Shown: positions 19,117 to 28,995, counted from the first letter of the stretch. The stretch is DNA of 64,000 bases from Methanospirillaceae archaeon (GCA_016926505.1 JAFGOM010000097.1:62001-126000); one strand, 5' to 3'. Numbers and translations: made by a program. The notes: generated by a model not told the origin, from the letters alone.

Positions 19117-19443
19117 TCAACCAGATATCCTTCCTATTCTGGTTTTCAAATCTAATTCCCTCCTGATAAAGGCAATGCCGCGACTTGAGAGCGTTACTCT
19201 GCTATCGTGGTAATTCTCCTGTGCAATAAGAGGGCAATGACAACAGGCACATTTCATGCCGCTTTTTCTGCATACCCAATCTGATGATTCTTCACCTTCT
19301 TTTTGTAAGTACCCGGTACTGCAGAGCAGTGCTACCCAGGATGAGACCGAACTTTTGGGAATCCCCAGTTCTACGGCAATTTCAGAGAGGAGGCACCCCC
19401 CATGGTTGCTAATATGGTGAAGGATAAAGAGTCCTTCACTCAC
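19117..19443 (-). CDS. Cysteine-rich winged-helix protein in the feo operon (FeoC-like candidate)
   Basis: A 108-residue DNA-binding-type fold. Helix-turn-helix residues are about 17-46 (SEIAVELGIPKSSVSSWVAL). The wing carries five cysteines (C58, C65, C67, C68, C70 in the segment WVCRKSGMKCACCHC). It is the last gene of the ferrous-iron operon. GTG 19443 follows AGGGGTG and overlaps the previous gene by 8 bases; the frame is open further upstream but inside that gene. FeoC proteins are small winged helices whose wing cysteines hold a cluster, so a FeoC-like role is a reasonable inference. A MarR-like iron-sulfur regulator is the alternative. Confidence 0.6.
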   Translation of the reverse strand: MSEGLFILHHISNHGGCLLSEIAVELGIPKSSVSSWVALLCSTGYLQKEGEESSDWVCRKSGMKCACCHCPLIAQENYHDSRVTLSSRGIAFIRRELDLKTRIGRISG

Positions 19444-19882
19444 AGGAGACACCCCTGCATGAAGAGCGGTACAGAATTTTATAGACACCATAATAGAGGG
19501 GAACTGCAAGTATTGCTGCCCAGACAAATGCCGAACTGATGATAGTACACATATCTGCTTCTTCTCCTTCCATGACAAGGGTCAGGTAATTTCCTGCTTC
19601 GATAAGAATTACACAACCGGCAAATACCAGGAGGAGAAGCCCCCCGATATATGAAAAACTGATCCAGCCCGGACGATCGGATCTTCCTCTCAGAAAGGCT
19701 GTAATGAATAGTGCAGATATCAGAAGAAGGATACACCCTCCCGGGATATCGGGGAGGATGAATAGATCTGATTCGATTCCGGCCCCCTCAAGGATAGAGA
19801 GAAGACCTGCGATGAAGGTAGTTACTGCAACAACTGCTGTCCACCCGTAGAGATACCCATGTGGGTATGTAGTGTCTGACAT
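19436..19882 (-). CDS. Four-helix membrane protein of the feo operon
   Basis: A 148-residue protein with four predicted transmembrane helices and few polar residues between them (about 12-32, 42-62, 70-95 and 112-135). ATG 19882 overlaps the feoB stop region (TAATATG) and has GGAG 9 bases upstream. I do not recognise a family. Its place between feoB and the winged-helix gene suggests a part in ferrous-iron transport, but that rests on position only. Confidence 0.65.
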   Translation of the reverse strand: MSDTTYPHGYLYGWTAVVAVTTFIAGLLSILEGAGIESDLFILPDIPGGCILLLISALFITAFLRGRSDRPGWISFSYIGGLLLLVFAGCVILIEAGNYLTLVMEGEEADMCTIISSAFVWAAILAVPLYYGVYKILYRSSCRGVSCE

Positions 19883-19883
19883 A

Positions 19884-21872
19884 TTATGCTCCAATGAAGA
19901 GAGATCCAACGTGTAATAGTATGAACGCAAAGAGGTATGCCATTAAAATACCCCAGCCGATCGCGATTGCGGTCCATTTCCAGTTCCCCATCTCCTGCCT
20001 GATTACCCCCAGTGCAGCGACACAGGGCATGTAAAGAAGGACAAATACCATGTATGCAAGAGCAATGGCAGGGCTTATGGTCGGGTCAGCGGCAAGGGAA
20101 GACTCAAGCATATCTTCTCCACCATACAGTGTTCCAAGAGATCCTACCACGACTTCTTTTGCGATGAATCCAAAGATAAGACCAACGACCAGCTGCCAGT
20201 TAAAACCGAGCGGGGCAAATAGCGGTTCGACGGCCTGTCCGATGATCCCGGCAAGGCTTTCTGCTGATCCGTATTCAACACCTGCCGGAAGGGTTGCTAG
20301 AGCCCATACAACCAAAACCCCCCCGAATATAACTATTCCGGCACGTTTCAGGTACTCCCTGCCTTTATACCACATGTGAAGTACGGCTGTAAATCCACCT
20401 GGCATCCGATAGGGTGGCAGTTCCATAATGAAGGGAGACGGTTCGTCTTTAAATACCACCCGTCTGAATATCAGTGCAGATACGATAGCAACGAGTATCC
20501 CCAGTACATAGAGGAAGAAGATAACATTCCCTGCTGCTGCTCCAAAGAATACTCCTGCAAAGAGGACATAGACAGGAAGCCGTGCGGCACAGGACATGAA
20601 CGGAATGGTAATGATAGTAATGAACCGGTCAGCTCTGCTCTGAAGGGTCCGGGTTGCCATGATTGCAGGCACGTTACAACCAAATCCGATAAGAAACGGT
20701 ATGAATGAACGACCATGGAGACCGATAGAATGCATAAACCGGTCCATTACAAATGCAGCCCTGGCAAGGTATCCGGAATCCTCAAGGATTGAAAGGATAA
20801 TGAACATGACAAAGATGCTTGGAACAAACACGAGGACAGAACCGACACCCCCGATTACCCCGTCTGACAAAAATGACCTGATCAAGGGATCCATCCCGAT
20901 GCCATTTATAATTTTTGTGAAATATCCCCATACGTATTCAATTCCCACGAGAAATGGATTGGATGCACTAAACGTGAGCTGAAATGCAAACCACATGCAG
21001 GAAAGGAAGATCGGTATCCCAAAGATCCGGTGAGTTAGTACCTGGTCAATGAGGTCAGCAGGCATGACACGACCCATCGTGCACATTACCGAACAGGTGG
21101 TTACCTTTTCTGCGGCCCTGTACCGTGCCAGCAGGATATCCTCGGTGATTCCGTCACGCTCTGCCGGATCACCCTTGTCAATGAAGGGAATGTCAAGTCC
21201 CTTCTCATGAAGCATTGTTAAAAGGTGCTCATCACCTTCCAGAAGTCGGATCGCTGCATAGTGTGGAGACAGGGTTTTAAGAAGTGATGCATGGGAACTG
21301 AGATAATTACCAATCTCATCGATATGGGTTGTCACCAGATGTGGGTACTCAATCTTTCTGTGATCAGGTTTTGTTGTCGTTTCTGCTGCCTCGATAATGG
21401 TATCGACAAGTTTCTGTATGCCCTCTCCTTTTTTAGCAACTACCCTGACAACAGGGATATTCAAATTCTTTCCAAGGCATTTGTCATCAATGGTAATACC
21501 CTGTTCATCGGCCAGATCACACATGTTCAGGGCTATTACCAGAGGTATGCCGATCTCAAGGAGTTGAGTGGTAAAAAAGAGATTTCTCTCGATATTGGTC
21601 GCATCAACTATCTGCACAATTACATCAGGGTCAGATGTCAGAAGTGCATCCCGTGCAACCTGTTCATCAGGGGTAAATGCTGAAAGGCTGTATGTACCAG
21701 GCAGATCAGAGATGATAATCGAATGGTCATGTGCCTCGCGTTTTCCTTCCTTAATCTCAACGGTTACTCCCGGGTAGTTACCGGTGTGCTGATGGACACC
21801 GCACAGGCTGTTGAATAAGGTTGTTTTTCCCACATTGGGATTTCCTGCTAATAAAATGCGTATTTCTTTCAT
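19884..21872 (-). CDS. feoB: Ferrous iron transporter FeoB
   Basis: GTP-dependent Fe(II) importer in the inner membrane (662 residues). The N-terminal G domain has G1 GNPNVGKTT (about 10-18), the switch region TGNYPGVTV, G3 DLPGTYSL and G4 NMCD. It is followed by the helical GDI-like region and the membrane domain with two Gate motifs. ATG 21872 directly before KEIRILLAGNPN was chosen; the frame is open upstream but overlaps feoA. It is co-transcribed with two feoA genes upstream and two small genes downstream. Confidence 0.97.
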   Translation of the reverse strand: MKEIRILLAGNPNVGKTTLFNSLCGVHQHTGNYPGVTVEIKEGKREAHDHSIIISDLPGTYSLSAFTPDEQVARDALLTSDPDVIVQIVDATNIERNLFFTTQLLEIGIPLVIALNMCDLADEQGITIDDKCLGKNLNIPVVRVVAKKGEGIQKLVDTIIEAAETTTKPDHRKIEYPHLVTTHIDEIGNYLSSHASLLKTLSPHYAAIRLLEGDEHLLTMLHEKGLDIPFIDKGDPAERDGITEDILLARYRAAEKVTTCSVMCTMGRVMPADLIDQVLTHRIFGIPIFLSCMWFAFQLTFSASNPFLVGIEYVWGYFTKIINGIGMDPLIRSFLSDGVIGGVGSVLVFVPSIFVMFIILSILEDSGYLARAAFVMDRFMHSIGLHGRSFIPFLIGFGCNVPAIMATRTLQSRADRFITIITIPFMSCAARLPVYVLFAGVFFGAAAGNVIFFLYVLGILVAIVSALIFRRVVFKDEPSPFIMELPPYRMPGGFTAVLHMWYKGREYLKRAGIVIFGGVLVVWALATLPAGVEYGSAESLAGIIGQAVEPLFAPLGFNWQLVVGLIFGFIAKEVVVGSLGTLYGGEDMLESSLAADPTISPAIALAYMVFVLLYMPCVAALGVIRQEMGNWKWTAIAIGWGILMAYLFAFILLHVGSLFIGA

Positions 21873-21879
21873 GCAATCA

Positions 21880-22104
21880 TCATACTTGAAATTCAACGAG
21901 AACCATACTGGCTGCACCGGCTCCAAGAGCATACCTGCTCTCTCCTATCCGGACGATCACTGATTCTTTTCCTTTCTCTACAACGGTAAGTTTTATCCCG
22001 ATAATCATACCCAGTTGACCAAGTATTATAGCCAGATGTCCGGTACCCTGGATAGCTCGTACCACAACCGTATCGCCGGTTTGAGAGAGGCTGAGAGGGA
22101 CCAT
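21880..22104 (-). CDS. feoA: FeoA domain protein (second copy)
   Basis: Small SH3-like cytoplasmic protein (74 residues) that supports FeoB. The centre reads ILGQLGMIIGIKLTVVEK and the C-terminal strand SRYALGAGAASMVLVE, as in the family. It is separated by only a few bases from the first feoA upstream and from feoB downstream. Confidence 0.88.
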   Translation of the reverse strand: MVPLSLSQTGDTVVVRAIQGTGHLAIILGQLGMIIGIKLTVVEKGKESVIVRIGESRYALGAGAASMVLVEFQV

Positions 22105-22110
22105 TATGTT

Positions 22111-22353
22111 TCACTTCCCATCGTGTATTTCTACAGTGATCAGTGCAGCTTCCGCTTTTCTAAGAGAGAGCTTGTAACCGCGAATCAGACATTCGGCCGG
22201 ATCTCCTAATGGGGCCCATTTTACCAGGGTTAATTCAGAACCAGGCACCACTCCCATCTCCATTAATCTACGGCGAACTGCCGGTTCTCCCTCGATATGA
22301 GAGACGATTCCCATAGATCCGGGAGGTAGTTGTTTTACTGTCAGCGTAATCAT
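22111..22353 (-). CDS. feoA: FeoA domain protein (first copy)
   Basis: First gene of the iron operon (80 residues). It has the classical FeoA pattern: L-P-G-x-x-G-x-V followed by RRRLMEMGVVPGSEL and a C-terminal GYKLSLRKAEA. ATG 22353 follows GGTGA by 5 bases and is preferred to an in-frame GTG at 22359. Two FeoA copies in one operon are common in archaea. Confidence 0.93.
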   Translation of the reverse strand: MITLTVKQLPPGSMGIVSHIEGEPAVRRRLMEMGVVPGSELTLVKWAPLGDPAECLIRGYKLSLRKAEAALITVEIHDGK

Positions 22354-22364
22354 AGTCACCTAAC

Positions 22365-22386
22365 TAATTTAGTCTTATCTAAATTA
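22365..22386 (-). promoter_or_regulatory. 22-bp palindrome in the feo promoter, likely metal-dependent operator
   Basis: TAATTTAG-TCTTAT-CTAAATTA is a perfect 8-bp inverted repeat with a 6-base centre, 12 bases upstream of the first feoA start. An AT-rich stretch with TATA-like sequence (ATATAGTT, about 22,400) lies just upstream, so the palindrome would cover the transcription start. Size and base content fit a DtxR/MntR-type iron repressor site. No such repressor gene is in the window. Confidence 0.6.
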
Positions 22387-22895
22387 TTACGTATAACTAT
22401 ATTAAATTAATTAAACCGAAAATCCGTCATGCTTATAAAAATCTGGAGAAATGACCACATTTACAAAAATATGCCCAATATATTTTCCAAAATGACTCAT
22501 ACCGAAAAATTGAGCAAGTATAGGAGAATTCCTTTTTTACTGCTTTATCTGGAAAAAGACAGATTATTCAGAGGAAAGAACATGTTATCAAAATCCGGCT
22601 CTCATCTTTTTTTATGACCGCGGCAATGGGTTACACGTAACTTTAGGGAAGAACATATGAGATCCTGGTTCTTCACCGGTCCTGGGATCGAAAGGTTTCC
22701 TTTATCAGGAGATACAGGTAAGACTCAATACAGGTATAATTTCTGTTTCAATATTACGGATGAGAGGGAAGATAATCCGGACTTCAATGAAATCACTTTT
22801 CCGTTCCTCTATCCGTATCCACAACAGTATCATCCAATGAAAAAATTCAACTGACTCTTCATTCGGTTAACCCCAATCCTCTGTTATCAACCGTT
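22387..22895. other. AT-rich interval between feo and the permease
   Basis: About 510 bases holding the feo promoter at its left end and, presumably, the permease promoter at its right. Two plus-strand frames (22,429-22,617 and 22,657-22,854) have odd composition and no family resemblance. The second follows AGGGAAG and cannot be fully excluded as a short gene, but it is not called. Confidence 0.5.
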
Positions 22896-24143
22896 ATGCC
22901 AGCACAAAAAACAACAGCACTCCGTCTCCCTCATATTGTCGCCCTTTATGTCGGTGCGGTACTCGGATGCGGCATTCTTATCCTTCCGGGACTCACCGCA
23001 GACATTGCAGGTTCGGGCTCAATCATCTCCTGGGTTCTTATGAGTGCCATCTCCGTTCCTCTTGCCCTGACCATGGGATTCCTTGCACAAAAGTACCCAA
23101 ACGAAGGGGGGGTTTCCTGGTTCGTCCGTATTGCTTTTAATGAACAGGCAGGATCTCTTATCGGTTGGTTTTTCCTCCTCTCAACCATCATCGGCGTTCC
23201 GGTCCTTGCACTGACCGGAGCAGGGTACATCGCAGCAGCATTCGGTTTTTCTGAACTGGTTCGTATCGGGATTGCTGGCGGAGTAATACTCCTCGGTCTT
23301 CTCCTCAATTACCTTGGAATGAAATTATCCGGCCAGATACAGGTTATTGTTGTGGTAACAACCATCGGAATTCTCCTTGGTTCGTTCCTTGGCAGCCTCC
23401 GGGCTATTGATCCGGCAAACTACATCCCGGTTCTGCCTTTTGGGTGGATGAGTGTCGGGTATGCAACATCGCTTATATTCTGGAGTTTTATCGGGTGGGA
23501 AGCAGTCACCCATATTACGGTAGAGTTCCAGGATCCAAAACGCGATGTTGTCAGGGCAACACTCATCGCATCCGCGATCATCAGCACTCTTTATATTCTG
23601 ACTGCATTCGCCGTTGTAGGTACCCATAGTTACGGATCCGGGCTCTCTGATGTCTCATTATTACGAGTAATCCAGTTATCATTTGGTTCTCACGGAGCAG
23701 TCTGTACAGGGTTTGCCGCGTTATTTGTCTGCATCGCACCTTCCATCACCTACATCGGGGCAGCATCCCGTCTGGGATACTCGCTCTCAAAAACCGGGTA
23801 TGCACCACTGTTCTTATCCCGTCTGTCAGGGAGATATCATACCCCGGTTGGAGGTATCATCTTTCTTTTCATCTGCTTTTCTCTGATATTTTTGATATAC
23901 GGAACCGGCCTGCTTCCGCTTACTACCCTGATTCAGCTCCCGAATGCAACTTTTATCCTGACATATCTCGGCGGATGTGCAGCAGGACTCATCCTGCTTA
24001 AAGATAACCGGTTTACCCGTATCGTATCAGGAGTATCACTCGTGCTGACCGGAATTATCTTCTTTTTTGTATCCTTTGCAATGATATTTCCGGTACTCAT
24101 CACTATCTGCTGGTGGATTTATCTCAAAATAAAAATGAAATGA
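22896..24143 (+). CDS. Amino acid permease, APC superfamily (YjeH-like)
   Basis: Inner-membrane transporter of 415 residues with 12 predicted helices. The unwound first helix (YVGAVLGCGILILPG) and the conserved WSFIGWEAVTH in helix 6 place it in the APC amino-acid exporter/permease group close to E. coli YjeH. The substrate cannot be read from sequence. It is a single gene, convergent with the large histidine kinase. Confidence 0.88.
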   Translation: MPAQKTTALRLPHIVALYVGAVLGCGILILPGLTADIAGSGSIISWVLMSAISVPLALTMGFLAQKYPNEGGVSWFVRIAFNEQAGSLIGWFFLLSTIIGVPVLALTGAGYIAAAFGFSELVRIGIAGGVILLGLLLNYLGMKLSGQIQVIVVVTTIGILLGSFLGSLRAIDPANYIPVLPFGWMSVGYATSLIFWSFIGWEAVTHITVEFQDPKRDVVRATLIASAIISTLYILTAFAVVGTHSYGSGLSDVSLLRVIQLSFGSHGAVCTGFAALFVCIAPSITYIGAASRLGYSLSKTGYAPLFLSRLSGRYHTPVGGIIFLFICFSLIFLIYGTGLLPLTTLIQLPNATFILTYLGGCAAGLILLKDNRFTRIVSGVSLVLTGIIFFFVSFAMIFPVLITICWWIYLKIKMK

Positions 24144-24265
24144 TATATCCTTCGTAATTGTAACGAACAGAACTTCATATCTCTCTGATGAAACAGAACA
24201 TGGGAGAAGAAAAAAAAGATCGGAACAGAGAGATGAATGGGCACAAAATACCCTCAACCATTTTC

Positions 24266-27200
24266 TTATCCCTGTTTCTCATGAGAATGCGGGATTTCTC
24301 TCCGGTACGATCCTCTCGGTACATGGATCTCAAATCGTGCGCCACTACCATCTCCTGTTTCGGCGATGGTAATAGCGGTGAGAGAAAGGATATCTTTTAC
24401 CAGGAAAAGTCCGAGACCGGTATTTTTTCCATATCCGCGTTTAAATATCAATTCCTTCTCATCTTCAGGAATACCAACCCCGTTATCTTCCCAGACAACA
24501 ACAAGGTCATTGGCAGATTCATTGGCAGATACCCGGATCTCATGTACCCGTTCACCATGCCTGAGTGAATTGTCCAGAAGGTTTGAGAAAACCTTGCCGA
24601 GCATCGGATCAGCATAGATACAGAAATTTTTGAGATCCCTGAAAATCGTAAGTGAGTGAACCGGAGAGGGAGGGATAACCGTATCCAGAGCGATCCACTG
24701 TGGTTCCTGGGAACCAAGGTTCTGGTAAATCCGGGTAAACATGATATGAGACTTAATCTCTTCATTTGCGTTCCGTATTCTGGCAAGATAATCTGACAGG
24801 ACAGGATCGTTACATTCCACCTCTGCGATATCAAGAAACCCGGATATGACCGAGGTCTGGTTCAGGATATCATGCCGGGTTATGGTAGTAAGCAGGGTTA
24901 TCTGCCGGTTTGCCTGACGAAGAGCTTCTTCAATTCGTTTCAGGTCGGTAATATCCTGGTTTGCCCCATGGGTCTTGATTGTTCTTCCATCTGCATCCTT
25001 GGTAACCCTGATACGCACACATATGTTTCTTACCTCCCCATCCCTGCGGATAATCCGATGCTCCACGTAGGAGACATAATCAGGATCGGTTGTCTCCAAT
25101 GCTTTTTTTGTCTCTATCGCAACCAGGTGTGAGTCTCCCGGATAAACGAACTCTCCTGCATATATCTCTGCCGGCATCAGAGTCCCTCCTTCCTTCTCAG
25201 CGGTAGTTCCATACAGTGCATAGAACCGGTCATCAAATGAGAACATCCCTGAATCGACATCATACTCCCAGTTGACAATTTTTGCCAGATCCATCGCCTC
25301 GGCAAGTTTTGACTGGCTCTCTTTGAGAACCTGTAAAATCCGTTCCCGTTCGATCTCAGCTGCAGCTTTTACTGCGACAATATCAATGATATCCCGGATT
25401 GCAGGAGATGTTTTGATGGAATCCTGAAAGAACATACACAGAATTCCGATAATCTGATCCTGGGAATTTTTCAGAGATGCCCCGATAAACCCACGGATTT
25501 TATTCTTCTGGATTTCGGGATTATCAGGGAAGAGATCTGCCATATTATCTTCGTATATACAGAATCCCTTCTCTACAACATCTGCGTACGGAGTTCCTTT
25601 GAGGGGACATAAGAGATCACGGATCTCCTGTCCGGAAGACAGCATAAAAAGAACCTTTACCGTTTTTTGATCCGGCTGCAGCTCGCCTACCATAGCAATA
25701 TCAGCGTGTAACCAGGAACTGATACTCTCAATAATTTTCTGGAAAGATTGCATCCCGGTTGTTCCAACCATGCTCCTGACCAGTGTCTCGAATGCAGCCT
25801 GGGTGGTTTTGCGTTCCGTAATATCCTGTATAGACGAGAGTATGATTGGTTTTCCTCCCATCAGCAGGAATGATGTTGAGAACTGACAGATCCGAATCTC
25901 TCCTGAAGATGATCTGACCGGGATCTCCATACCTGATACTTCCCTGTGGTCCTGAAGTACTCTCACGATCTGATGATATGTCTCAACATCGGGAAATAAG
26001 CCCAGGGTCTCTGATGTACTGCCGATAACTTCATCCCGGGAATAACCGGTATTGCTGATGAATGCCTCATTCACATCGATAAAAACACCATCAACTGCAG
26101 AAACCAAAGCAAGAGCGATGGGGCTGTGCATAAATATGGCAGCCATCTTCTGTTCAGACTCCAAAAGAGCATCTAAAGTCTTTTTCTGCTCTGTTATCTC
26201 ATGAATGGAAAGAAAAACCGCAGGAACACCGCGATATCGAATCTTTTTTCCCGTACTCTCTATCCAGATCATCCGCTTATCCCGGGTTACAACCTCAAAG
26301 ATTTCATGAAAATCATCTGCTCCCAACTCAACACGTCTCAGTCCATTGACAAATATTTCACGGCACTCAGACAGAACAAAAGAGAACAGATGAGAGGTTC
26401 CTACCAGGTCAGAAACCTCGTTATAAGAGAGGATCTCCCCGACTCGCGGATTTGCAAAGAGAATCTTCCCGGTAAAATCGGCAATAATGATACCGTCAAG
26501 GGACTGCTCAACCAGGGTCCGGAACTTCTCCTCACTCTCCTGTAACTCCCTCTCCACCTTTTTCTGTGCAGATAAATCAATTACAATTCCACGAATCCCT
26601 GCAACCTTGCCATTATAATAAAAAATCGAAGGATAAATGCGAATGGGGAGGGTAGTTCCATCCTTTCGCATGGCAAGATATATTTCCGGCTCATACGGGA
26701 TCCCGTTTAATAACATCTGAAAATTGTCCCTGATAATCTCATGAAAAGAGGGGTGGATACATGATAGGGCTGATATCCTGTTGCTGATATCCTGCGAGGT
26801 GATACCCATGAGGGCACGTCCGAATTCATTAAGATAGGTAAGATTCATATCCGGATCCACCTCAAAGACCATCATGGGCAGCATCCGGGCGATTGAGCGA
26901 TACCTCTCTTCCCTCTCCCGTAACTCAATATCAGCCAGTTTTTGTTCGGTTATATCCCGTAATGAGGCGAGGATCATTTCAGAGTCCTGATACGGGATCT
27001 TTCTCCCGAGGCTTTCCACCCATAACTCCCGTTTTTTAGCCGTAATCAGTTTATACTGTGAGAGATACCCATCCATCCCCTGCCCGATCGTATGCATGTC
27101 AGATGTTATTGTTCTGACAGAATCAGGGTGAATATAGTCCATGATGTTCTTCCTACCGATAACTGAATCAAAATCCTCTTCATCTATCATGGAAAGACCG

Positions 27201-28120
27201 GTCTGATTGATAAACTGAATGATACCATCAAAACCAACAATAAGAATACAATCACGGGAGTAGGTGACAACATTGCGAAACTTCTTCTCACTATCCATGA
27301 GTTCCTGTTGAGCCGTCTTGAGATCGGTGATGTCACGGATTGATTCTATCGCACCGATAATTTCACCTGCCTCATCATAGAGAGGACACGCTTTTATGAG
27401 TGTTCTTCTAAAAGACCCTTTGGGAGGGTCGATATCCACTTCGGCGGTGATGGTATATCCTTCATGGGATATGGTTGAATAATTCGATGATTTTTTCTCA
27501 TCCGGTTCAAGAATCAGATCGATACAAAGGGAACGCCGGGAACCATAGAATGGAATCGCATATTCGTGGTCACCTTTTCCAAGAATCTCAACCGAAGATA
27601 CACCCGTCATCTCTTCAATGGCCCGGTTCCATGCGATAACTTTCCCGGATTTGTCGATTGCAAAGGTAGCATCGGGAAGAAAGTTGATGATATCAGAAAG
27701 ACGCTTTTCAGACTCACAGAATAACTTTTCAGCCTCTTTTCTCCTTACTGCCTGTCTGATCTTATGGGCCAGTTCAGCGAACTGGGCTTGTGGATCTCCT
27801 CCTTTCTGCAGATAAAAGTCAGCACCATTGTTGATTGCCTCTATGACAACCTCTTCGCGACCCCGCCCGGTAAAGAGAATAAAGGGAATATCCCCAAACT
27901 GCTTCCTTACTCTCTTAAGAAACGCTATCCCGTCCATAAACGGCATCATGTAATCAGCGACGATCGCATCCACATGTTCCTTTTCTAGAAAAGAGAGGCC
28001 TTCCTGTGCAGACTCCACGGTGGTTACAAAAAAATCCCCTGACTCCTCTAAAAAGATCTTGCCAACAAGAAGGAGAGATGCCTCATCATCGACATACAGG
28101 ACTGATATCAGTTCAACCAC
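24266..28120 (-). CDS. Hybrid sensor kinase: receiver, six PAS, GAF, histidine kinase
   Basis: A 1284-residue soluble signalling protein with no membrane helix. In order: REC domain (1-125; acidic pair D11/D12, phospho-acceptor D56 in ADYMMP), PAS 1 to PAS 5 (about 138-265, 275-390, 400-520, 525-650, 655-775), GAF (about 785-945), PAS 6 (about 960-1075), a histidine box with TRHDILNQ (H1083), and a HATPase domain (about 1165-1270; N box SNLLDNSLRHG, G boxes DNGVGIP and GLGLFLVKDIL). Translation starts at a GTG. Kinases of this build are abundant in Methanomicrobiales. The signal is unknown, and no response regulator is adjacent. Confidence 0.93.
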   Translation of the reverse strand: MVELISVLYVDDEASLLLVGKIFLEESGDFFVTTVESAQEGLSFLEKEHVDAIVADYMMPFMDGIAFLKRVRKQFGDIPFILFTGRGREEVVIEAINNGADFYLQKGGDPQAQFAELAHKIRQAVRRKEAEKLFCESEKRLSDIINFLPDATFAIDKSGKVIAWNRAIEEMTGVSSVEILGKGDHEYAIPFYGSRRSLCIDLILEPDEKKSSNYSTISHEGYTITAEVDIDPPKGSFRRTLIKACPLYDEAGEIIGAIESIRDITDLKTAQQELMDSEKKFRNVVTYSRDCILIVGFDGIIQFINQTGLSMIDEEDFDSVIGRKNIMDYIHPDSVRTITSDMHTIGQGMDGYLSQYKLITAKKRELWVESLGRKIPYQDSEMILASLRDITEQKLADIELREREERYRSIARMLPMMVFEVDPDMNLTYLNEFGRALMGITSQDISNRISALSCIHPSFHEIIRDNFQMLLNGIPYEPEIYLAMRKDGTTLPIRIYPSIFYYNGKVAGIRGIVIDLSAQKKVERELQESEEKFRTLVEQSLDGIIIADFTGKILFANPRVGEILSYNEVSDLVGTSHLFSFVLSECREIFVNGLRRVELGADDFHEIFEVVTRDKRMIWIESTGKKIRYRGVPAVFLSIHEITEQKKTLDALLESEQKMAAIFMHSPIALALVSAVDGVFIDVNEAFISNTGYSRDEVIGSTSETLGLFPDVETYHQIVRVLQDHREVSGMEIPVRSSSGEIRICQFSTSFLLMGGKPIILSSIQDITERKTTQAAFETLVRSMVGTTGMQSFQKIIESISSWLHADIAMVGELQPDQKTVKVLFMLSSGQEIRDLLCPLKGTPYADVVEKGFCIYEDNMADLFPDNPEIQKNKIRGFIGASLKNSQDQIIGILCMFFQDSIKTSPAIRDIIDIVAVKAAAEIERERILQVLKESQSKLAEAMDLAKIVNWEYDVDSGMFSFDDRFYALYGTTAEKEGGTLMPAEIYAGEFVYPGDSHLVAIETKKALETTDPDYVSYVEHRIIRRDGEVRNICVRIRVTKDADGRTIKTHGANQDITDLKRIEEALRQANRQITLLTTITRHDILNQTSVISGFLDIAEVECNDPVLSDYLARIRNANEEIKSHIMFTRIYQNLGSQEPQWIALDTVIPPSPVHSLTIFRDLKNFCIYADPMLGKVFSNLLDNSLRHGERVHEIRVSANESANDLVVVWEDNGVGIPEDEKELIFKRGYGKNTGLGLFLVKDILSLTAITIAETGDGSGARFEIHVPRGSYRREIPHSHEKQG

Positions 28121-28343
28121 CCATGAGAACCATTTATTACAATACGTGTTATTCGTTATTCTTCTTGGTAAATCTATGGTGAAGAGATTGATTACCTGAT
28201 CATCAGGAATTTAAAATGCGCCTTTTTGATGATGGGGATTGTATCTGCATGAAAATTAAGGAAAATTCAAATTGACCACAAAAATACAATCAGATTAAAA
28301 ATTTACATGAAAAGGATCGAATGGAAAGTCTGAATTCAGGAGA

Positions 28344-28682
28344 TCAGAGTAATTTTGTCTCTTCTACTGGTTTTGGAACCTTTACAACCAGAACGCGGAG
28401 TGTGTCAGTACTCTCATTTATCCAGCGGTGTGGTATATTAGCCGGGCTCTCAATCAGTGTATCTTTTCTACATACTGCCCGTTCCTCTCCAATCTCAACA
28501 ACTCCGGAACCATCCAGAACATAAAAGAAGACATCAACCGGAGTGATATGCTTCTTTAACGATTCCCCGGGTTGTAAGGTGATGACAACCGCTAGAGCAT
28601 TTTGTGTATCATACACCTGTCTTGCATCTACATGATGGGGATTTGGCCCCGGGGAGACCCCGGAAACTTCAGTAATTTTCAT
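28344..28682 (-). CDS. Cupin-domain protein
   Basis: A small single-domain beta-barrel of 112 residues. Cupin motif 1 reads PGESLKKHITPVDVFFYVLDGSG and motif 2 reads SPANIPHRWIN, with a metal-binding His/His/His pattern only partly kept. Likely a metal- or sugar-binding protein or a small isomerase-like enzyme; the substrate is unknown. The start follows a weak GGTG. It stands alone between the kinase and the ferredoxin membrane protein. Confidence 0.85.
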   Translation of the reverse strand: MKITEVSGVSPGPNPHHVDARQVYDTQNALAVVITLQPGESLKKHITPVDVFFYVLDGSGVVEIGEERAVCRKDTLIESPANIPHRWINESTDTLRVLVVKVPKPVEETKLL

Positions 28683-28995
28683 CTTTTACACCTTCTCTTA
28701 AAGGGATATACGGGAGAAGTGATAGCAGTTCCGATAGAAGCTGTTTCATACCGGTTCGTTCCATAGACCGGGCTGTTCTTTTTCGGGTTTCCCTTGGGAA
28801 ATAACCGGGAAACACACCGGTTTGCCTTTCATGATAATACATACGCATATCAGGCAGATCCTGGTTCGGGATATGTCAGATGCAACCGTCAGATGCAACC
28901 ATCAACAGATCCTGCGATTCGGAGTAAACGGTTCCCGGTGGATTAGGTAACCAAAAAGAGGGCCTCCTGACATTCTGCTTTTTAAAGAGAGATCG
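28683..28995. other. Intergenic region, no gene found
   Basis: About 310 bases. The left part should contain the cupin promoter. The right part, just after the ferredoxin-protein stop, has short inverted repeats and T/A-rich runs that may end transcription. No frame in it looks coding. Confidence 0.5.

Noticed and set aside
22429-22854. Two short plus-strand frames between feo and the permease
   Set aside because: Unlikely amino-acid composition, no family resemblance; only one has a weak ribosome-site-like sequence.
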